A stretch of 6,834 nucleotides of DNA from Spirosomataceae bacterium (GTDB lineage Bacteria > Bacteroidota > Bacteroidia > Cytophagales > Spirosomataceae). This document shows positions 1 through 5,261 of this stretch, one piece after another. The notes below the pieces were generated by a model. That model saw only the letters and a program-made list of their open reading frames with translations, had not been told where the DNA came from and ran no database searches. The translations under genes and the position numbers were made by a program. Where the stretch lies: positions 1-6,834 of the forward strand of contig JANQUM010000176.1 in assembly GCA_030731175.1 (NCBI GenBank). Direction: 5' to 3'. The first letter of the stretch is position 1. The number at the start of each line of letters is the position of its first letter.

Positions 1-468
1 CCGTGGCCGTTTATACGAGTTACAGAAATGGCATTGAGCTACGCTGAAGCTGCTTATATGTTAGGTGAAGAAGCAGAAGCTCGTAATTGGCTGAACAAAG
101 TTCGCTTTAGAGCAGGTATGCCAGCGGTAACTGAGTCGGGATCTGCCTTACTTAGCCGCATCATCAACGAACGCCGGATTGAACTTCAGTACGAAGAACA
201 CCGCTATCACGATGCCCGCCGTTGGTTAATTGCTCCCACTACGTTAGGTAGAGGAGTAAAAGCAATCAGGGTAGAGGCGAAATTGAAAGCAGGTGCAACA
301 GCACAAGTGCCCTACATGCATGACGAAACAAAGTATGACTACACATACACTGTGGTAGATAATACTGAAAACGAAACTCGTTCGTGGAAAGATAAGATGT
401 ACTATCGCCCAATTTCAAGAGATGAAATAAACCGGAACAGTAAACTTATTCAGAACCCAGGGTATTAA
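1..468 (+). CDS. SusD/RagB-family outer-membrane nutrient-binding lipoprotein, C-terminal part (5' truncated by window edge)
   Basis: The frame is open from base 1, so the gene starts upstream; the first ATG at 28 is internal. The visible 155 residues are the C-terminal portion of a SusD-like protein. Near the left edge is the helix WPFIRVTEMALSYAEAA, matching the family's 'RxAEvyLnyAEA' segment. About 55 residues on comes ERRIELQYEEHRYHDARRW, the hallmark 'ERr.EL..Eg.Ry.DL.RW' motif. The last residues, YRPISRDEINRNSKLIQNPGY, match the usual family ending (PIP..EI..N..L.QNPGY). In the family, SusD proteins are surface lipoproteins that cap a SusC-type TonB-dependent transporter and bind oligosaccharides or other nutrients. 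The lipoprotein signal and the partner susC would lie upstream and cannot be seen, and the substrate cannot be told. The stop is TAA, followed closely by a terminator, so this is the last gene of its transcript. Confidence 0.93.
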   Translation, partial: PWPFIRVTEMALSYAEAAYMLGEEAEARNWLNKVRFRAGMPAVTESGSALLSRIINERRIELQYEEHRYHDARRWLIAPTTLGRGVKAIRVEAKLKAGATAQVPYMHDETKYDYTYTVVDNTENETRSWKDKMYYRPISRDEINRNSKLIQNPGY

Positions 469-491
469 AACTTCTGATTTTACACTAAATG

Positions 492-524
492 AAAGCCGCT
501 ACGCAGATTGCGTGGCGGCTTTTT
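492..524 (+). terminator. Rho-independent terminator of the susD-like transcript
   Basis: A 13-bp stem (492-504 with 510-522, one G-U pair at 500/514) closes a 5-base loop, AGATT. The lower stem is AAAGCCGC/GCGGCTTT, and the right arm runs into TTTTT and then GGGTTTT. It begins 23 bases after the susD-like stop codon and should end that transcript, separating it from the regulator gene downstream. Confidence 0.88.
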
Positions 525-677
525 GGGTTTTAAGAAACGCGTATTTTTAATCTTTTAACCTTTACATTAACTAGTCGATTATTAATGTTCTGGAGCTATC
601 TATTCCTCGCTATTGTAAAATAACGCTTCTGTTTTCTACTTAAAATCTACGAATAGTACAAAGTAAAGTGGAACTAT

Positions 678-720
678 CACAAATAAATTAAACAACAATA
701 AAATAATTTTTATATTTGTG
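678..720. repeat. Inverted repeat CACAAATA...TATTTGTG spanning the ROK gene promoter
   Basis: Two perfect 8-bp arms (678-685 and 713-720) are separated by 27 bases. The right arm overlaps the TATATTTG box and the left arm sits just upstream of where the -33 element would be. The arms could be operator half-sites for autoregulation by the ROK protein encoded downstream. That is inference; in AT-rich DNA a repeat of this size can also arise by chance. Confidence 0.35.
711..718 (+). promoter_or_regulatory. Putative Bacteroidota -7 promoter box for the ROK regulator gene
   Basis: TATATTTG fits the Bacteroidota -7 consensus TAnnTTTG exactly. Transcription would begin near 724, leaving a leader of about 44 bases before the ATG at 768. 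No clear TTG-type -33 element is present about 20 bases upstream; that stretch is A-rich. The box overlaps the right arm (713-720) of an inverted repeat. Confidence 0.5.
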
Positions 721-767
721 GGCTACGTCTTAAAACTATTTAAAAATACCTCCGACCTCCTCCAAGA

Positions 768-1961
768 ATGGAAATTGAAAGCACCAGTTCGCCCGATATA
801 TCGGTGGTGGATATAAAGAAACAGCATCATCTCAGAGCAATACTAAATAAAGCATATTTTACAACTGCATTCACAATTTCGGCAGTAGCGAAATACATTC
901 ATATTTCAATCCCATCGGCAACGAGTTATATCAATGAACTTGTTGAAATAGGGTGGCTAATCGAAGCAGAAGTAAAAGCGACTGCATCCGGCAGAAGGCC
1001 GTCCATCTTCAAACTAAACCCGACAAAGAAAGACTTCCTGATTATTGACATCAACACCCGTACCACCACGGTATATATTGTAGATTTAACTCACAACGTT
1101 CGGGCAAAAAAAGAAATTGAACTGGCAATTTCTCATGAAGAATACCCGCTTTTGTTACTCGAAGAAGTAAATGTACTTATTAGTGAGTTTGGAAAACCCT
1201 GGGCAATTGGTTTCTCGTCTCCCGGTTTGATAGACAAGAAAAAAGAAGAAAACCTTACCTATACAAATCATAACGTTCTGGGCATGTCTTTGACCCAGTG
1301 GATGAACGAGCAAACGGGCGTGAAATCCTACCTAATCAACGATACTCGTGCTTCGCTACTTGGTGAATATCACTTCGGGTCTGTGAAGAAGAAAGAGAAT
1401 GTAATACTCTTGAACTTAGATTGGGGAGTTGGTCTTGGTATTTTAGCAAACGGAAGTATTGTTGAAGGCTCAGATGGTTTTTCTGGCGAATTGGGCCACA
1501 TACAAATTAAGCCCGATGGTAAACTTTGCCACTGCGGAAAAATTGGCTGTTTGGATACCATCGCTTCGGCATCTTCTATTCTTGCAACCGTGATTGAAGG
1601 ATTGAAAAACGGCGAGCAATCTTTGCTGCAACAAAAAGTAGAACCTGTAACAATTGACCACATTATTTGGGCGGTGAAAAAGGGAGATTCATTCGCAATT
1701 TCTGTAGTGAATAATGCCGCCAACGAACTAGGGAAAGGACTTGCCGTAGTTATCCACCTCCTAAATCCGCACACAATTATAATTGACGGTATTTTATCTA
1801 ATATGGGCGACTTGATAACGTCGGCAATTCAGCAGGCAATTAACAAATATTGCATAAATGATTTCAAGAAAGGGCTTGACATCGTTGTTTCGCCTTTCGG
1901 CGATTTATCAAAAGTTTACGGAACGGCTTCTTACGTTTTCGATAAAATGATTTCAAGATAG
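768..1961 (+). CDS. ROK-family transcriptional regulator (NagC/XylR/Mlc-like)
   Basis: The 397-residue protein has the ROK repressor layout. Residues about 22-85 form a winged helix-turn-helix, with helices around AFTISAVAKYIHIS and IPSATSYINELVEIGWL and a wing ending GRRPSIFKLNP. Residues about 90-397 form an actin-like ROK sugar-binding domain. The zinc motif is complete: H244 in GELGH plus C254, C256 and C261 in CHCGKIGC. An aspartate at the position of the kinase catalytic base is present (D192 in INDTRASLLGE). The phosphate-loop region reads DWGVGLGI, and the usual GG after the late beta-strand is DG at 340-341, so kinase activity is doubtful. Length and the HTH argue for a regulator and not a sugar kinase. 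Such proteins usually repress sugar-uptake or catabolic genes and are released by a sugar ligand; ligand and targets here are unknown. The neighbouring susD-like gene is a possible target. The ATG at 768 has no Shine-Dalgarno sequence, as is usual in this phylum. The stop is TAG. Confidence 0.92.
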   Translation: MEIESTSSPDISVVDIKKQHHLRAILNKAYFTTAFTISAVAKYIHISIPSATSYINELVEIGWLIEAEVKATASGRRPSIFKLNPTKKDFLIIDINTRTTTVYIVDLTHNVRAKKEIELAISHEEYPLLLLEEVNVLISEFGKPWAIGFSSPGLIDKKKEENLTYTNHNVLGMSLTQWMNEQTGVKSYLINDTRASLLGEYHFGSVKKKENVILLNLDWGVGLGILANGSIVEGSDGFSGELGHIQIKPDGKLCHCGKIGCLDTIASASSILATVIEGLKNGEQSLLQQKVEPVTIDHIIWAVKKGDSFAISVVNNAANELGKGLAVVIHLLNPHTIIIDGILSNMGDLITSAIQQAINKYCINDFKKGLDIVVSPFGDLSKVYGTASYVFDKMISR

Positions 1962-1988
1962 CATTTTACTACCCCTAAATACAAACCA

Positions 1989-2028
1989 AACCCCCAAACG
2001 GCGTATGCTATTTGGGGGTTATTTTTTT
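1989..2028 (+). terminator. Rho-independent terminator after the ROK gene (convergent with fadD)
   Basis: A perfect 10-bp stem, AACCCCCAAA (1989-1998) with TTTGGGGGTT (2011-2020), closes a 12-base loop and is followed by A and seven Ts (2022-2028). It lies 27 bases after the ROK stop and 28 bases past the end of the convergent fadD gene. The U-tract favours the plus strand. On the minus strand the stem is followed only by TGGTTTGTATTT, so it may end fadD transcription less efficiently. Confidence 0.88.
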
Positions 2029-2048
2029 GCGAAAGTGTTGGAGTTACG

Positions 2049-3746
2049 TTATTCGTCACGCAATGCCCGGCGAAGAATTTTGCCGACGTTCGTTTTCGGT
2101 AGTTCTTCTCTAAACTCAATGTGCTTCGGGCGTTTGTAACCCGTGAGGTTTTCAATGCAATAAGCTTTGATTTCTTCAGCGGTAAGGTCCGGGTCTTTTT
2201 TTACCACGAAAATCTTGACAGCCTCCGTTGATTTTGCGTCAGGAACGCCAATGCAAGCAACTTCCAGAACGCCCGGCATACTTGCCACTACGTCTTCTAT
2301 TTCGTTTGGATAAACGTTGAAACCCGAAACAAGGATCATATCTTTTTTACGGTCAACAATTCGGAAGAACCCGTCTTCATCCATGATACCAACGTCACCC
2401 GTTTTAAACCATTGCCGTCCGTCTGAAGGGTCAGTGTGCATCACATCGGCGGTTTCTTGAGGTCTGTTAAAGTAACCTTTCATTACTTGTGGGCCATTGG
2501 CACAGATTTCGCCCCGCTCTCCAATAGCCGCCCAAGTGCCATCTTCGCTCATTATCTTTATATCTGTACTTGGCCACGGAACACCTATTGTTCCAATCCG
2601 GTTTTCTCCAACCAAAACATTGGAAGTAAGAACGGGCGAGGTTTCTGAAAGCCCGTAACCCTCGGCAGGGAGGTTTCCTGTCAAGTCGAACCATTTTGTG
2701 GCAACGGCCTTTTGAAGAGCCATTCCTCCGGCGGAGGTAATCACTAATTTACTAAAATCGACTTCACCAATTTTAGGGTGATTCAGCAAGCCGTTATATA
2801 ATGTGTTCACGCCCGTAAAAACGTGTGGTGGATATTTCTTCAAATCTTTGATAAACGCATCCAAATCCCGCGGATTAGTGATGAGCAAATTCATCGTCCC
2901 GGTTTTCAACGCAGTGAGGGCATTTACAGTCAACGCATAAATATGATAAAGTGGTAAGGCAGCAACCACTATAGGTTTTTCGTCCGTGATTTTATCGGTC
3001 AAAATGCTTTGCCAGGCTTCGTTTGCTTGCAGGTTTGAAACAACGTTTCGGTGCGTTAGCATTGCACCTTTAGAAACGCCGGTTGTGCCACCCGTGTATT
3101 GGATAAACGCCAAATCATCGCTTTTTAAGGCTGGTTTTTTGTAGGAAAGTGACGCTCCTTTTGAAAAAGCATCCGATAATTTTTCCGCCGAAGGCAAACT
3201 AAAGTCAGGCACCATCTTCTTTACCTTTTTTACCACAAAATTTACGATGTGTTTTTTTGGAAAACCTAACATATCGCCCAATTGGGTCAGAAAGACGTGT
3301 TCAATATTGGTATCGCTGATGATTTTTTCGAGTTGCGAGGCAAAGTTTTCGACGATAACAATAGCCTTCGCTCCTGAGTCAACAAACTGGTGTTTCATTT
3401 CCCGTGGCGTATAAAGCGGGTTGGTATTCACAACCGTTAGTCCGGCTCTCACTGCACCAAACATTACAATAGGGTATTGCAAACAGTTTGGCATTTGTAT
3501 TGCAATGCGGTCGCCTTGCTTTAAGCCTTTGTGTTGTAGATAAGCGGCAAATTGCTTCGATAGTTTATCTACTTCGCCAAAGGTAATTTCCTTGCCCATA
3601 TTGGCGTAAGCCGATTTATTGGCAAATTTCTGAAAACCTTCGTCCATCAATTCAATTAATGATGGGTAAGCGTCAGCGTCAATTTCGTACGGAATACCTT
3701 CGGGATAATGTTTCAGCCACAGGTGGCTGTCTTTTGTGATTGTCAT
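2049..3746 (-). CDS. fadD: Long-chain-fatty-acid--CoA ligase (FadD-type acyl-CoA synthetase)
   Basis: This ANL-superfamily adenylate-forming enzyme converts a free fatty acid, ATP and CoA to acyl-CoA through an acyl-AMP intermediate, feeding beta-oxidation or lipid remodelling. At 565 residues it is close to the size of E. coli FadD (561). The N-terminus (WLKHYPEGIPYEIDADAYPS) resembles FadD's. The ATP-binding P-loop YTGGTTGVSKGAMLTHRN is at 217-234 and the A5-type motif YGLSETSP at 364-371. The FACS signature region carries TGD (449-451), DRKKD (465-469) and SGFNVYPNEIEDV (474-486). The catalytic lysine of the C-terminal domain is K556 in GKILRR. No signal peptide or membrane span is evident, so it should act in the cytoplasm or at the inner membrane. 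kdsA lies 103 bases upstream on the same strand with no obvious terminator between, so some readthrough is possible. A palindrome overlaps the likely transcription start. Chain-length preference cannot be read from sequence. Confidence 0.94.
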   Translation of the reverse strand: MTITKDSHLWLKHYPEGIPYEIDADAYPSLIELMDEGFQKFANKSAYANMGKEITFGEVDKLSKQFAAYLQHKGLKQGDRIAIQMPNCLQYPIVMFGAVRAGLTVVNTNPLYTPREMKHQFVDSGAKAIVIVENFASQLEKIISDTNIEHVFLTQLGDMLGFPKKHIVNFVVKKVKKMVPDFSLPSAEKLSDAFSKGASLSYKKPALKSDDLAFIQYTGGTTGVSKGAMLTHRNVVSNLQANEAWQSILTDKITDEKPIVVAALPLYHIYALTVNALTALKTGTMNLLITNPRDLDAFIKDLKKYPPHVFTGVNTLYNGLLNHPKIGEVDFSKLVITSAGGMALQKAVATKWFDLTGNLPAEGYGLSETSPVLTSNVLVGENRIGTIGVPWPSTDIKIMSEDGTWAAIGERGEICANGPQVMKGYFNRPQETADVMHTDPSDGRQWFKTGDVGIMDEDGFFRIVDRKKDMILVSGFNVYPNEIEDVVASMPGVLEVACIGVPDAKSTEAVKIFVVKKDPDLTAEEIKAYCIENLTGYKRPKHIEFREELPKTNVGKILRRALRDE

Positions 3747-3768
3747 GCAGATTTATTGGTTATAGTTG

Positions 3769-3784
3769 ATAAAGTAAACTTTAT
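3769..3784. promoter_or_regulatory. 16-bp palindrome upstream of fadD, candidate operator
   Basis: ATAAAGTAAACTTTAT consists of two perfect 7-bp arms, ATAAAGT and ACTTTAT, around a 2-base centre. It ends 22 bases before the fadD start codon and begins just downstream of the putative -7 box, so it would cover the transcription start. That is a typical place for a repressor site. A fatty-acyl-responsive TetR-type regulator would suit the gene, but no such regulator is encoded in this window. Confidence 0.45.
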
Positions 3785-3788
3785 GCCG

Positions 3789-3796
3789 TAAAAATA
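3789..3796 (-). promoter_or_regulatory. Putative -7 promoter box for fadD
   Basis: Read on the minus strand, TATTTTTA matches TAnnTTTG in all but the last base. A TTTAC about 18 bases further upstream (3815-3819) could serve as an imperfect -33 element. Transcription would start near 3783, giving a leader of about 37 bases. The match is imperfect and the region is AT-rich, so this is tentative. Confidence 0.35.
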
Positions 3797-3849
3797 CAAT
3801 TACAATCGTGAAATGTAAAGCGATAATTACAGAATCAATGACCCATCCA

Positions 3850-4668
3850 TCACTTAAACGCATTAACTGTTTCTCTTAAAGCGGCAAGGCGTTGAAGAAG
3901 CGGCTGCAATTGATCAAGCGGCAGCATATTTGCCCCGTCAGATTTTGCGGTGCTTGGTGTAGGGTGGGTTTCGATGAAAAGCCCTTCGGTTCCGATAGAA
4001 ATCGCCGCCCGAGCTATGGTTTCTATCAAACGTGGGCGACCACCCGTAACGCCTGAAGTTTGATTGGGCTGCTGTAACGAATGGGTGCAATCCATCACGA
4101 TTGGCACATTAAATTCCTGCATAGCAATGATATTGCGGTAATCAACTACCAATTCGGAATAACCAAAGGAATTACCCCGCTCGGTGAGCATTACCACTGC
4201 TTCGGGATTTGTATCTACCACTTTTTCGATGGCAAAACCCATACTTTGCCCCGACATAAACTGCCCTTTTTTGATATTTACCATCTTTCCGGTTTTTGCG
4301 GCAGCTTCCAATAATTCAGTTTGCCGACAAAGAAACGCGGGTATTTGCAAGCAATCTACGTACTCGGCGGCAAGGGCAGCTTCGTGGGTTTCGTGAATAT
4401 CGGTAATAGTAGGCACGTTAAAAGTTTTCCCAATTTCCTGCAAAATCTTCAGTGCTTTTTCGTCGCCGATGCCCGTAAAGCTATCTTTTTTGGTGCGATT
4501 GGCTTTTCGGTAGCTTCCCTTAAAAATAAACGGGATGCCGAGCTTATCGGTCATTGTTACGATTTCTTCGGCAATTTTCATCGCCATATCTCTGCCTTCA
4601 ATGGCACACGGCCCGGAGATTAAGAAAAATTGATTTGCGGTATTCGGACGAAGACGGGGTATGTTCAT
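3850..4668 (-). CDS. kdsA: 3-deoxy-8-phosphooctulonate synthase (KDO-8-P synthase), metal-dependent class
   Basis: The enzyme condenses phosphoenolpyruvate with arabinose 5-phosphate to give Kdo-8-phosphate, the precursor of the Kdo that links lipid A to the LPS core. From the ATG at 4668 the protein has 272 residues, slightly shorter than E. coli KdsA (284). It matches along its length: ISGPCAIEGRD (17-27), KGSYRKANR (50-58), ITDIHE (88-93), LQIPAFLCRQT (107-117), NIKKGQFMS (131-139), RGNSFGY (164-170), GGRP (209-212), FIETHP (231-236). C21, H196, E233 and D244 align with the metal ligands known from the Aquifex enzyme, with nearly identical spacing, whereas the metal-free E. coli enzyme has Asn at the first site. 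The frame stays open to a TTG at 4728, but that codon overlaps the likely promoter box and the 20 extra residues are not family-like. The stop is TGA. fadD follows on the same strand after 103 bases. Confidence 0.95.
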   Translation of the reverse strand: MNIPRLRPNTANQFFLISGPCAIEGRDMAMKIAEEIVTMTDKLGIPFIFKGSYRKANRTKKDSFTGIGDEKALKILQEIGKTFNVPTITDIHETHEAALAAEYVDCLQIPAFLCRQTELLEAAAKTGKMVNIKKGQFMSGQSMGFAIEKVVDTNPEAVVMLTERGNSFGYSELVVDYRNIIAMQEFNVPIVMDCTHSLQQPNQTSGVTGGRPRLIETIARAAISIGTEGLFIETHPTPSTAKSDGANMLPLDQLQPLLQRLAALRETVNAFK

Positions 4669-4725
4669 AATTCGATAGTTATATATGTTTCTGAGAGAGC
4701 AATCTGCACGACATTTTGGATTATT

Positions 4726-4733
4726 CAAAAATA
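4726..4733 (-). promoter_or_regulatory. Putative -7 promoter box for kdsA
   Basis: On the minus strand TATTTTTG matches the TAnnTTTG consensus exactly. Transcription would begin near 4720, about 50 bases before the ATG at 4668. The box contains the TTG codon (4728-4726) that would otherwise begin a longer reading frame, which supports the downstream start. No good -33 element was recognised. Confidence 0.5.
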
Positions 4734-4742
4734 TAAGTTCGG

Positions 4743-4776
4743 TTTTTGCTGGTTTCGCTGAAAATCACGTTCTTTG
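4743..4776 (+). promoter_or_regulatory. Putative acpP promoter
   Basis: TTTTTG at 4743-4748 could be the -33 element. After 20 bases, GTTCTTTG (4769-4776) matches the TTTG half of the TAnnTTTG box but not the leading TA. Transcription would start near 4782, leaving a 26-base, A-rich leader before the acpP ATG. The TTTG lies inside a perfect 10-bp palindrome, CTTTGCAAAG (4772-4781). The spacing is good but the -7 match is only partial. Confidence 0.4.
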
Positions 4777-4807
4777 CAAAGTTTTTTCACCAAATATTTA
4801 AAATACA

Positions 4808-5047
4808 ATGTCAGACATTGCAGCAAAAGTAACGAAAATAATCGTAGAGAAATTAGGCGTTGATGAGTCAGAAGTAACCACAGAGGCTTCTTTCACAAAT
4901 GACCTTGGTGCCGACTCTCTTGATACCGTAGAGCTTATCATGGAATTTGAAAAAGAATTTGAGGTTTCGATTCCAGACGATCAAGCGGAAAATATTCAAA
5001 CCGTAGGTCAGGCAATCACTTACCTACAAGAAAATTCAGCGAAGTAA
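4808..5047 (+). CDS. acpP: Acyl carrier protein
   Basis: The 79-residue acidic protein carries growing acyl chains as thioesters on a 4'-phosphopantetheine arm during type II fatty acid synthesis. The attachment serine is S37 in the canonical motif GADSLDTVELIMEFE (34-48), at the start of helix II. The helix I segment (about 2-16), the conserved DLG (32-34) and the C-terminal VGQAITYL are all in place. The length is standard for the family (77-80 residues). It lies upstream of fabF on the same strand, the usual arrangement, and diverges from kdsA, so fatty acid and LPS-sugar synthesis share an intergenic promoter region of 139 bases. A hairpin terminator follows the stop codon, which fits the need for much more ACP than FabF. 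The start codon has an A-rich upstream stretch and no Shine-Dalgarno sequence. Confidence 0.97.
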   Translation: MSDIAAKVTKIIVEKLGVDESEVTTEASFTNDLGADSLDTVELIMEFEKEFEVSIPDDQAENIQTVGQAITYLQENSAK

Positions 5048-5067
5048 TCAGAATTACTTTCTTAATT

Positions 5068-5131
5068 AAGTTCAATGTTCTTTTACTGATTCCTAAATTA
5101 ATGGTCAGTTATTGAGCATTGGACTTTTTTT
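5068..5131 (+). terminator. Branched hairpin with U-tract between acpP and fabF, probable (partial) terminator
   Basis: The arms 5068-5080 and 5114-5126 form a 13-bp stem with two G-U pairs, the core being AGTTCAATGTTC against GAGCATTGGACT. The apical part holds a second small stem, ACTGA (5085-5089) with TCAGT (5105-5109). The right arm runs directly into a seven-T tract (5125-5131). It starts 20 bases after the acpP stop, so it probably ends most acpP transcripts. Readthrough would supply fabF and rnc. The large loop and modest GC content make partial termination plausible. Confidence 0.7.
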
Positions 5132-5146
5132 CTTTACGGGAAAATC

Positions 5147-5154
5147 TTACTTTG
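5147..5154 (+). promoter_or_regulatory. Possible -7 box of a fabF-rnc promoter
   Basis: TTACTTTG matches TAnnTTTG at seven of eight positions (T in place of A at the second) and lies just beyond the acpP terminator. A TTG at 5119-5121 is the nearest -33 candidate, but its 25-base spacing is longer than usual. If used, transcription would start near 5160 with a leader of about 100 bases. That leader includes a small hairpin, CGGA-GAAT-TCCG (5207-5218). Confidence 0.3.
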
Positions 5155-5261
5155 GTTCTTAATAGTTTAGTTTTCGTATAAAAACAGGTGCAGAATTTTG
5201 AGTTTACGGAGAATTCCGACAATTCATTTCTAACATTCACTATCGACTTAATCAGTAAAAT

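Larger units (their letters stand above)
525..767 (+). other. Intergenic region upstream of the ROK regulator gene
   Basis: This AT-rich stretch shows no convincing coding frame or RNA gene. It holds a 7-bp inverted repeat, ACATTAA/TTAATGT (564-570 and 582-588, 11-base spacer), an 8-bp inverted repeat CACAAATA/TATTTGTG (678-685 and 713-720), and a promoter box at 711-718. The base composition and the repeats suggest a regulatory region. The assignment of sites to particular proteins is not possible from sequence alone. Confidence 0.6.

Noticed and set aside
1370..1774. Open frame on the minus strand inside the ROK gene
   Set aside because: It lies wholly antisense to a strongly supported coding sequence, and its translation shows no recognisable domain.
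768..1961. Reading the ROK gene as a glucokinase or other sugar kinase
   Set aside because: The N-terminal winged helix and total length near 400 residues match ROK regulators; the kinases lack the DNA-binding domain and are about 300 residues.
4081..4623. Several plus-strand open frames within kdsA
   Set aside because: All are antisense to kdsA, overlap one another in different frames and show no family motifs.
4669..4728. N-terminal 20-residue extension of KdsA from a TTG start
   Set aside because: The TTG is part of the likely promoter box, the extension is Cys/Asn-rich and unlike KdsA N-termini, and the ATG at 4668 fits the family.
5207..5218. Small hairpin CGGA-GAAT-TCCG in the fabF leader as a riboswitch
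   Set aside because: A 4-bp stem alone is too small and matches no riboswitch class known to me; no other conserved structure is visible around it.
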